NCBI RefSeq assembly: GCF_003148495.1
Contig: NZ_QGGH01000018.1
Coordinates: 43,789-107,788 of the forward strand
Reading direction: 5' to 3'
DNA: 64,000 nucleotides
Source: Mesorhizobium loti
Lineage (GTDB): Bacteria; Pseudomonadota; Alphaproteobacteria; Rhizobiales; Rhizobiaceae
How positions within the stretch are numbered: the first letter of the stretch is position 1; each line of letters starts with the position of its first letter. The translations under genes and the position numbers were made by a program. Positions 58,274 to 64,000 of the stretch are shown here, piece by piece. Below the pieces are notes generated by a model. The model saw only the letters and a program-made list of their open reading frames with translations. It did not search any database and was not told the DNA's origin.

Positions 58274-58288
58274 TGACAAGGATAGTCA
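58274..58288. promoter_or_regulatory. Iron-responsive operator (TGA-N9-TCA) upstream of fbpA
   Basis: TGA at 58274-58276 and TCA at 58286-58288 are nine bases apart. This is the RirA-type iron-responsive operator of rhizobia. On the minus strand it overlaps TTGACT, a possible -35 element, about 60 bp before the fbpA start. Iron repression of the importer is expected. Confidence 0.6.
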
Positions 58289-58377
58289 ACATTGTCTTGC
58301 GGATTTTAATCAGACGCCGAGGCACAAACTTTCGTGATTTGCCGGTAATTTGGCTTGGACATTATTTCGCCGGCCAC

Positions 58378-58403
58378 GTAACAAATCAGCGCCGAGACGC
58401 GAA
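58378..58403 (+). promoter_or_regulatory. Extracytoplasmic-sigma promoter GTAACA-N16-CGAA
   Basis: GTAACA (58378-58383) is followed by 16 bases and CGAA (58400-58403), matching the GTAACC-N16-CGAA promoter described for SigF of Caulobacter. It lies 20 bp before the sigma gene's GTG start, which suggests autoregulation. Confidence 0.55.
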
Positions 58404-58422
58404 AATCGGGGGAGTAACTCTT

Positions 58423-58974
58423 GTGAGCGGCAAGGATGAGGCCGAGCTTTCCCGGCTGATGCGGGCCGCGATCGCGGGAGACGAGAAGGCCTATGCCGAC
58501 TTTCTGCACCGGATTGCCGCGCTGGTGCGCGGTTTTGTTCGGCGCAAGATCGTGCAGGGCGGGGTCGATCCCGAGGATGTCGTGCAGGAAACCTTGTTGG
58601 CCATTCATGTGAAACGGCATACCTGGCGCCAGGACGCGCCGGTGTTGCCATGGATCTATGCGATTGCCCGCTTCAAGCTGATCGACGCGTTTCGGCGGCG
58701 TGGGCGGCGCATCGAGATCGATGTCGACGATATCGCCGAGACCTTCGCCGAGCCGGAAACCGAGACCGTCAGCGAACGCGACATCAATCGGGCATTGGAC
58801 GGCCTGTCGCCGGCGCAGCGCTCCGTGGTCTCGGCCGTTTCGGTGGAAGGGCGGTCCATCGGTGAGACGGCAGCAAAGTTCGGTATCAGCGAGACGGCGG
58901 TGCGTGTGTCGCTGCATCGGGGACTTGCCGCGATAGCCAAGCGATTCGGGCAGGGGCGGTTCGGGCGGGAATGA
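58423..58974 (+). CDS. RNA polymerase ECF sigma factor (SigF-like)
   Basis: The 183-residue sigma factor starts at a GTG (58423) with GGGGGAG 8 nt upstream. Region 2 is ELSRLMRAAIAGDEKAYADFLHRIAALVRGFVRRKI and the core-binding DPEDVVQETLLAIHVKRHTWR. Region 4 includes LSPAQRSVVSAVSVEGRSIGETAAKFGISETAVRVSLHRGLAAI. An NrsF-type membrane protein follows 1 bp after the stop, as in the SigF/NrsF pairs of alphaproteobacteria that react to heavy metals and oxidants. The trigger here is unknown. Confidence 0.9.
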   Translation: MSGKDEAELSRLMRAAIAGDEKAYADFLHRIAALVRGFVRRKIVQGGVDPEDVVQETLLAIHVKRHTWRQDAPVLPWIYAIARFKLIDAFRRRGRRIEIDVDDIAETFAEPETETVSERDINRALDGLSPAQRSVVSAVSVEGRSIGETAAKFGISETAVRVSLHRGLAAIAKRFGQGRFGRE

Positions 58975-58975
58975 C

Positions 58976-59614
58976 ATGAGGACGGACGATCTCATCAAGG
59001 CGCTGGACGCCGATGCAAGCAGCAAGGCGATGCCGCTGCAGTCGGCGTGGTGGATGGCCGCCGGTGCGGCCGTTGTCATCGCTGCAGCCGTTTTCCTGCT
59101 GACCATCGGCCCGCGCCCTGATTTCATGGCGGCCGCGCACACGATGCGCTTCCTCTCCAAATTCGTCTTCACCATCGTGCTTGCGGTCAGCGCCTTTGCC
59201 TTGATCCGCGCCTTGTCGACGCCGGGTGCCTCGACGGGCCGGGCGATGGCCTGGATGGCCGCGGCTCCGGTGCTGGTAGCAGTGGCGGTGATTCTGGAGC
59301 TTTTCATGGTGCCGGAGGCGCTGTGGGGAACAAGGATGGTCGGCTCCAACATGATGATCTGCATGGGCTTCATCCCGTTGATCGGCCTCGGTCCGCTTGC
59401 CATCTTCCTGTGGATGCTGCGCTACGGCGCGCCGACACGGCCGGTGCTGGCCGGTGCGGTGGCGGGTCTGCTCGCCGGCGGGCTGGCGGCGACCTTCTAC
59501 GCCGCGCACTGCTTCGACGATTCGCCGCTTTTCGTCGCCACCTGGTACACGATAGCGATCGCAGCACTCGCGTTGCTCGGTGCGCTCGGCGGACGATTTT
59601 TCGTGCGCTGGTAG
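58976..59614 (+). CDS. NrsF family anti-sigma membrane protein (DUF1109)
   Basis: The 212-residue protein has a short cytoplasmic N-terminus (MRTDDLIKALDADASSKAM) and six membrane helices. MGFIPLIGLGPLAIFLWMLRYGAPTRPVLAGAVAGLLAGGLAATFYAAHCFDDSPLFVATWY (key motif YAAHCFDDSP) is the most conserved part, with a Cys at about residue 180 that could sense metal. It starts 1 bp after the sigma-factor stop and probably holds the sigma factor at the membrane. A second Cys lies in MMICMGF. Confidence 0.85.
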   Translation: MRTDDLIKALDADASSKAMPLQSAWWMAAGAAVVIAAAVFLLTIGPRPDFMAAAHTMRFLSKFVFTIVLAVSAFALIRALSTPGASTGRAMAWMAAAPVLVAVAVILELFMVPEALWGTRMVGSNMMICMGFIPLIGLGPLAIFLWMLRYGAPTRPVLAGAVAGLLAGGLAATFYAAHCFDDSPLFVATWYTIAIAALALLGALGGRFFVRW

Positions 59615-59748
59615 CGTTCCGCCACGATCCCGAGCCCATGCACACCGATCCTTAATCATGCCGGCAATTGTTTGCCGGTTAGCGATGGCGCCGGTATGCC
59701 GGACGCAACCTTTCCTTAAAATCGATCCGTCAAGGTTGATGCGAGAAC

Positions 59749-61761
59749 ATGCGTTTGCGCACGGGGGTGGCACGTATCGTGATGTGGCGAGGATTGACCA
59801 GCCGAAAATCTCTTGGGCATGCAGGCTTGGCGTTGCTCGTGGCCGGCCTGGGCGTCCTAGCGGCTTCGATCCTGCTGTCGCGCCTGGACCTCGGCACCGA
59901 AGCGCTGAAACTCTGCATGCAGATCTCGGTGGCGGTGGCGGCGGGCGCGCTGTTCCTCGCTGTCATGTCCACCCGTCGGATCAGCGAGGATCGTCAGCAG
60001 ATCGCCGAGAGCGAGATGCGCTTCCGCCGCGCCATGGCGGATTCGGCGATCGGTATGGCCGTTGTCGGTCTCGACGGGCGCATTCGCGAGACCAATCCGG
60101 CCTTCGCCGCCATGCTTGGCTACAGCCGTGAAGAGATCGAGGCGCTGACCTTCTTCCAGATCACGCATCCCGACGATCTGCAGATCGGGCGGGAGACGAT
60201 GGACGATCTGAAGGCGGGCACGGTCAATTCCTTCCACTTCGAGAAGCGCTATCTCAGGAAGGACGGAACGCCGGTCTGGGCCCATCTTGCGGGCTCGGTC
60301 ATTCGCGACGAGAACAGCGGCCGCCCGCTCTATCTTGTCTCGCAAATCGAGAACATCGACGCACGCAAGCAGGCCGAGGCGCGCATTGCCGAAGCGGAAA
60401 CGCGTTGGAATTTCGCCCTGGCCGGCGCCGGCCAAGGTGTCTGGGACCTCGACATGCGCAAGGGCGGCACGACCTATTCCTCGACCTGGGTCAAGATGCT
60501 GGGCTATGCGGATGGCGAGCTCGATGGCGACACCGACCGCTGGCTGACGATGATCCATCCCGACGATCGCGAGATTGTCGCGGAAGCGGATCGCGCCCAT
60601 CTCGAGGGCAAGACGCCGTTCTTTGAAGCCGAGTTCAGGATGCGCCACAAGGATGGCCACTGGATGTGGATCCTCGACCGCGGCAAGGCCATCGAGCGTG
60701 ACGAGGATGGCCGGCTGATCAGGGCCATTGGCAGCCTGACCGACATCACCCGACGCAAGGAGGCCGAAGCACGCCTCACCGTATCGGCGGCAATGCTTGC
60801 CGATGAAAAGGAGCGGCTGAGGGTGACCCTGCAGTCGATCGGTGATGCCGTCATCTGCACCGATGCCGCAAACCGCGTCACCTTCATGAATCCGGTCGCC
60901 GAAAAGCTGACCGGTGTTGCCGGCGGCGAGGCTCTCGGCAAGATGCTTGGCCATGTCTACTGGGCAGTTGACGAGGAGACGGGGCACCGGATCGGTGTGA
61001 TCCGACCGGCGATCGGCGGCCTGGCGCCCGCAGATCAGAACAGCCGCGCCGTTCTCATCCGGCGCGACGACACACGCTGCAGCATCCGTCAGGTCGTGTC
61101 GCCGATCATCAACGAGCGGAACGAATTCTGCGGGCTGGTCATCGTTTTCCAGGACTTTACCGATGCGCGCGCGCTGCAGCGCCAGCTCGCCCATGCCGCC
61201 GCGCATGACGCGCTGACCGGCCTTGCCAATCGCTCGAGCTTCATTCGCGCCATGGAGGAACTGGTCGGTCAGGCCCGCAAGGACGGTACCTCGGGCAAAG
61301 GCGGCGGACACCAGTTCATGTTCATCGATCTCGACCATTTCAAACTGGTCAACGATACGGGCGGCCACGCGGCGGGAGACGCGCTGCTGAAACGGGTTGC
61401 CGCGGCGGTTCGCGGCGTGCTTGGTCCAGAGGACATCGTTGCTCGTCTGGGCGGCGATGAATTCGCGGTCATTTTGAAATCGGGTTCGGCAGCCGGTGCC
61501 AAGATCGCTGCGCGCTCCATCATCGATTCGATCGGCGGCCTGGACTTCACCTGGGACGGCCGTCCTCACGTGATCGGCGCGAGCATCGGGCTGGCCGCGA
61601 TCAGCGCCAATTGCGGCGAGGTCGACGAGATCATCGCTAGGGCCGATGCAGCTTGCTATGCGGCCAAGGCGGCCGGCCGTGGCTGCGTTTGCGTGGCGCC
61701 GGAAGGGGAGATTGTGGACGGCAAGGCAGTGCCGCCCGAGCCGCTGGCTGCGGCCTCCTGA
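59749..61761 (+). CDS. PAS-PAS-PAS-GGDEF diguanylate cyclase
   Basis: The product has 670 residues. Two N-terminal helices (LALLVAGLGVLAASILL and VAVAAGALFLAVM) anchor it in the membrane. PAS domains follow at about residues 95-220 (AIGMAVVGLDGRIRETNPAFAAMLGYS), 220-345 (GVWDLDMRKG..WVKMLGYADGEL) and 350-480 (VICTDAANRVTFMNPVAEKLTG). The GGDEF domain starts HDALTGLANRSSFI, with the active site ARLGGDEFAVIL near residue 568, so it should make cyclic di-GMP. No RxxD inhibition site was located and no EAL domain is fused. Confidence 0.92.
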   Translation: MRLRTGVARIVMWRGLTSRKSLGHAGLALLVAGLGVLAASILLSRLDLGTEALKLCMQISVAVAAGALFLAVMSTRRISEDRQQIAESEMRFRRAMADSAIGMAVVGLDGRIRETNPAFAAMLGYSREEIEALTFFQITHPDDLQIGRETMDDLKAGTVNSFHFEKRYLRKDGTPVWAHLAGSVIRDENSGRPLYLVSQIENIDARKQAEARIAEAETRWNFALAGAGQGVWDLDMRKGGTTYSSTWVKMLGYADGELDGDTDRWLTMIHPDDREIVAEADRAHLEGKTPFFEAEFRMRHKDGHWMWILDRGKAIERDEDGRLIRAIGSLTDITRRKEAEARLTVSAAMLADEKERLRVTLQSIGDAVICTDAANRVTFMNPVAEKLTGVAGGEALGKMLGHVYWAVDEETGHRIGVIRPAIGGLAPADQNSRAVLIRRDDTRCSIRQVVSPIINERNEFCGLVIVFQDFTDARALQRQLAHAAAHDALTGLANRSSFIRAMEELVGQARKDGTSGKGGGHQFMFIDLDHFKLVNDTGGHAAGDALLKRVAAAVRGVLGPEDIVARLGGDEFAVILKSGSAAGAKIAARSIIDSIGGLDFTWDGRPHVIGASIGLAAISANCGEVDEIIARADAACYAAKAAGRGCVCVAPEGEIVDGKAVPPEPLAAAS

Positions 61762-61817
61762 TCCGGGTATCAACCTCTGATCCGAGAGGCTTCGGGTTTC
61801 CGCTGACGCGGATCTGA

Positions 61818-62696
61818 TCAGCGCGTCGGGACGGGATGCTCGCCGCGATAATCGTAGAAGCCACGCCCGGTCTTGCGGCCGAGCCAGCCGGCCTCGACAT
61901 ATTTCACCAGCAGCGGACAAGGGCGGTACTTCGAGTCCGACAGGCCGTCATGCAGCACCTGCATGATCGACAGGCAGGTATCGAGCCCGATGAAGTCAGC
62001 CAACTGCAGCGGTCCCATCGGATGGTTGGCGCCGAGCCGCATAGCGGTGTCGATGGCATCGACCGAGCCGACGCCCTCATAGAGCGTGTAGATCGCCTCG
62101 TTGATCATCGGCAGCAGGATGCGGTTGACGATGAAGGCCGGAAAATCCTCCGAGACCGTGATCGTCTTGTCGAGCTGCTTCACGTAGGTCTTGGCTGCCT
62201 CGAAGGTCTGGTCCTCGGTGGCGATGCCGCGCACCAGTTCGACCAACTTCATCAGCGGCACCGGGTTCATGAAATGTATGCCGATGAACCGCTCCGGCCG
62301 GTCGGTCTGCGCGGCAAGCCGCGTGATCGAGATCGACGAGGTGTTGGTCGCGAGGATGGCTTCGGGATTGAGCTGCGGACAGAGCTGGGCGTAAATCTTG
62401 CGCTTGACCGTCTCGTCCTCGGTCGCCGCCTCGATGACCAGATCGGCGCCGGCAAGATCGGCCATCGCCGGGGCGGCCGAAATGCGGCCCATCGCGTCGT
62501 TGCGCACCTTTTCGTCGAGCTTGCCCGACCCCACCTGGCGGGCCATGTTGCCGCTGATGGTGGCGATGCCCTTCTCTATGCGGTCGGGGGATATATCGTA
62601 GATCAGTACCTTGTAGCCCGAAAGCGCGGAGACATGGGCGATGCCGCCGCCCATCTGGCCCGCGCCGATGATGCCGATCGTCTCGATCTTGCTCAT
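61818..62696 (-). CDS. 3-Hydroxybutyryl-CoA dehydrogenase
   Basis: The 292-residue NAD(P)-dependent enzyme has the Rossmann motif IGIIGAGQMGGGIAHVSALSG at the start, LVIEAATEDETVKRKIYAQL, NTSSISITRLA, the catalytic His in IGIHFMNPVPLMKLVELVRG, and the Glu in that helix region. FPAFIVNRILLPMINEAIYTLYEG and GANHPMGPLQLADFIGLD complete the family. It acts on acetoacetyl-CoA/3-hydroxybutyryl-CoA. The etfB-etfA genes lie upstream on the same strand. The start is the ATG at 62696. Confidence 0.93.
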   Translation of the reverse strand: MSKIETIGIIGAGQMGGGIAHVSALSGYKVLIYDISPDRIEKGIATISGNMARQVGSGKLDEKVRNDAMGRISAAPAMADLAGADLVIEAATEDETVKRKIYAQLCPQLNPEAILATNTSSISITRLAAQTDRPERFIGIHFMNPVPLMKLVELVRGIATEDQTFEAAKTYVKQLDKTITVSEDFPAFIVNRILLPMINEAIYTLYEGVGSVDAIDTAMRLGANHPMGPLQLADFIGLDTCLSIMQVLHDGLSDSKYRPCPLLVKYVEAGWLGRKTGRGFYDYRGEHPVPTR

Positions 62697-62727
62697 TACA
62701 CCGATCCCGTCCTGAGCCCTTCCGCAT

Positions 62728-62804
62728 GAATTGCGAAAGCGCTCCACCTTTTTGTTTTCCGCAATTCCGGACGCAAAACCGCTGCGCACTTTTGCTGGAA
62801 TTGC
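62728..62804. repeat. Overlapping intergenic palindromes upstream of the 3-hydroxybutyryl-CoA dehydrogenase gene
   Basis: GAATTGCG at 62728 can pair with CGCAATTC at 62760; the same right arm (GCAATTCC at 62761) can pair with GGAATTGC at 62797. Inside the second, CGCAAAACCG and CACTTTTGC face each other. The two hairpins exclude each other. The element lies between etfA and the dehydrogenase gene. Confidence 0.75.
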
Positions 62805-62906
62805 TTTTGGCCTTTGCGGCCTGGTTTTTGTGCAGTGCAAACTAAAAGGGCGGGGCGACTTCGTCTACCCCACCCCTCACTATTTAATACGCTTTGGCAG
62901 AAAGCG

Positions 62907-63836
62907 TCAAAGCGCCTTTTGCAGCTCCGGCAGAATGACGAAGAGATCGCCGACAAGGCCGTAGTCGGCAACCTGGAAGATAGGCGCCTCCTCGTCCTTG
63001 TTGATGGCGACGATGACCTTCGAATCCTTCATGCCGGCGAGGTGCTGGATGGCGCCGGAGATGCCCACCGCGATGTAAAGATCGGGGGCAACCACCTTGC
63101 CGGTCTGGCCGACCTGCCAGTCGTTCGGCGCATAGCCGGCGTCGACCGCCGCGCGCGAAGCGCCGACCGCCGCACCGAGCTTGTCGGCGACCGGCAGGAT
63201 GACCTCCTGGAACTTCTCCGCCGAACCCAGCGCACGACCACCCGAGATGATGATCTTGGCCGAGGTCAGCTCCGGACGGTCGGTCTCGGAAAGCTTGTTC
63301 TCGACGAAGGTGGACAGGCCGGGATTGGCTGCCGCCTTGATACTCTCGACCGCCGCCGAGCCACCCTCGGGGGCTGCCTGGAACGAGGCCGTGCGGACCG
63401 TGATCACCTTCTTGGCGTCGCTCGACTGCACCGTCTGGATGGCGTTGCCGGCATAGATCGGCCGCTTGAAAGTGTCGGGCGACACCACTTCGATGATCTC
63501 GGACACCTGCGCGACATCGAGCAGCGCTGCCACGCGCGGCGCGACATTCTTGCCCGACGAGGTCGCCGGCGCGATGATGGTGTCGTAAGCGCCTGCCAGC
63601 GACACGACGAGCGCTGCCGTCGGTTCGGCAAGGCGCTCGGCAAGCTCGTCGGCTTCGGCCAACAGCACCTTGCTCACGCCCTTCAGCTTGGCGGCGGCGT
63701 CCGCTGCCGGCTTGGCGCCCTTGCCGGCAACCAGCACATGCACGTCCGAGCCGATCTGCAAGGCGGCCGACAGCGCCTTGGCGGTCTGGTCGGAAAGCGT
63801 TGCGTTGTCGTGTTCTGCGATGAGGAGAATAGCCAT
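62907..63836 (-). CDS. etfA: Electron transfer flavoprotein alpha subunit
   Basis: EtfA is the FAD-binding subunit of the electron-transfer flavoprotein that passes electrons from acyl-CoA dehydrogenases to ETF-quinone oxidoreductase. The 309-residue protein begins ILLIAEHDNATLSDQTAKALSAA and has TIIAPATSSGKNVAPRVAALLDV, ISGGRALGSAEKF (FAD-binding), GASRAAVDAGYAPNDWQVGQTGKVVAPDLYIAVGISGAIQHLAGM (key motif VGQTGKVVAPDLYIAVGISGAIQH) and VAINKDEEAPIFQVADYGLVGD. It is translated after etfB (24 bp upstream). Confidence 0.96.
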   Translation of the reverse strand: MAILLIAEHDNATLSDQTAKALSAALQIGSDVHVLVAGKGAKPAADAAAKLKGVSKVLLAEADELAERLAEPTAALVVSLAGAYDTIIAPATSSGKNVAPRVAALLDVAQVSEIIEVVSPDTFKRPIYAGNAIQTVQSSDAKKVITVRTASFQAAPEGGSAAVESIKAAANPGLSTFVENKLSETDRPELTSAKIIISGGRALGSAEKFQEVILPVADKLGAAVGASRAAVDAGYAPNDWQVGQTGKVVAPDLYIAVGISGAIQHLAGMKDSKVIVAINKDEEAPIFQVADYGLVGDLFVILPELQKAL

Positions 63837-63860
63837 TTTTCTTGTTCCTTTCCCGATCGC

Positions 63861-64000
63861 TTACAGCACGCCGGCTTCGTTCTTGAGCTTGTCGACCAGC
63901 TCAGCGACGCTCTTGACCTTGACGCCTGCCTTGCGGCCACTCGGCTCCTCGGTCTTGATGACCTTCAGCCGCGGCTTGACGTCGGCGCCGTAGTCGGCCG
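63861..64000 (-). CDS. etfB: Electron transfer flavoprotein beta subunit, C-terminal part
   Basis: The frame is open to the window end and stops at 63861-63863. The visible C-terminus runs DYGADVKPRLKVIKTEEPSG and then RKAGVKVKSVAELVDKLKNE, which is the end of EtfB. EtfB is the AMP-binding partner of EtfA. The start is outside the window. The order etfB-etfA followed by a 3-hydroxybutyryl-CoA dehydrogenase is the usual rhizobial arrangement. Confidence 0.9.
   Translation of the reverse strand, partial: ADYGADVKPRLKVIKTEEPSGRKAGVKVKSVAELVDKLKNEAGVL

Noticed and set aside
59857..61920. Long open frame (about 687 codons) on the minus strand opposite the diguanylate cyclase
   Set aside because: It mirrors a well-supported PAS-GGDEF gene and shows no domain; it is the usual antisense artefact of high-GC DNA.
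1..64000. tRNA, rRNA, CRISPR array, prophage or intact insertion sequence
   Set aside because: Scanned on both strands by eye; no cloverleaf with a T-loop motif, no array of direct repeats with spacers, and no transposase or integrase gene was found.

Overview
The window looks like a high-GC alphaproteobacterial chromosome, most likely a rhizobium of the Mesorhizobium type. The evidence is the aerobic cobaltochelatase pair CobS/CobT, a SAM-II riboswitch ahead of metX, the UgpBAEC glycerol-3-phosphate importer, a SigF/NrsF-type sigma factor pair, several families confined mainly to Rhizobiales (TIGR02302, DUF2125, DUF1194), and many copies of rhizobial intergenic palindromes. It is mostly core genome: no tRNA, rRNA, CRISPR array, prophage or intact insertion sequence was seen. 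Genus assignment is inference from protein style, not from a search.

Layout. 1-2.3 kb: end of an alpha/beta hydrolase, a TPP-dependent enzyme, BolA. 2.4-7.6 kb: a J-domain protein, then cobS, a small foreign-looking secreted protein, cobT and a phytase-like secreted protein. 7.6-9.4 kb: spermidine-synthase-like methyltransferase, queuosine-precursor transporter (with a candidate preQ1 riboswitch touching its start codon), rpmB. 9.7-17.1 kb: DUF3108 protein, EamA transporter, YhhN protein, DUF985 cupin, gloB, methyltransferase, SbmA/BacA-like ABC exporter, DUF1194 protein. 17.1-20.8 kb: an accessory patch with two glycosyltransferases, a DUF1330 gene and a Stf0 sulfotransferase; two of these four genes carry single-base frameshifts. 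20.8-25 kb: metW and metX (under SAM-II control) diverging from hisC-tyrC. 25-33.6 kb: sugar kinase, DUF2125, ChaC-like cyclotransferase, aldo/keto reductase, LysE exporter, PlsC, LysR, AhpD-like and PNPOx-like proteins, YdcF. 33.7-37.2 kb: ftsE-ftsX with a CtrA box upstream, a membrane protein, hpt, a single-domain response regulator. 37.2-47.6 kb: EamA, LysR, VOC protein, TIGR02302 giant membrane protein, Ser/Thr dehydratase diverging from an ArsR regulator, lysA-lptM-argH, tlpA. 47.7-54.3 kb: exonuclease/phosphatase-fold protein and ugpBAEC plus a GpdQ-like phosphodiesterase. 54.4-58.2 kb: ferric-iron importer fbpABC with an iron-responsive operator. 58.4-61.8 kb: sigma factor/anti-sigma pair and a PAS-GGDEF diguanylate cyclase. 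61.8-64 kb: 3-hydroxybutyryl-CoA dehydrogenase, etfA, etfB (partial).

Functional groups: amino-acid synthesis (metX/metW, hisC/tyrC, argH/lysA), nutrient import with recognisable control sites (ugp for phosphorus, fbp for iron), cobalamin synthesis, cell division, and beta-oxidation/polyhydroxybutyrate electron transfer. Regulatory DNA is unusually legible here: SAM-II aptamer plus terminator, candidate preQ1-I aptamer, TTAA-N7-TTAA CtrA box, TGA-N9-TCA iron box, and GTAAC-N16-CGAA extracytoplasmic-sigma promoter.

The least explained parts are the secreted protein inserted between cobS and cobT, the low-GC glycosyl/sulfotransferase patch, a 170-bp inverted repeat that supplies both stop codons of a convergent gene pair, and a family of intergenic palindromes, one of which is flanked by a 10-bp direct repeat of the ftsX 3' end. 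No wholly new defence or biosynthetic system was recognised.
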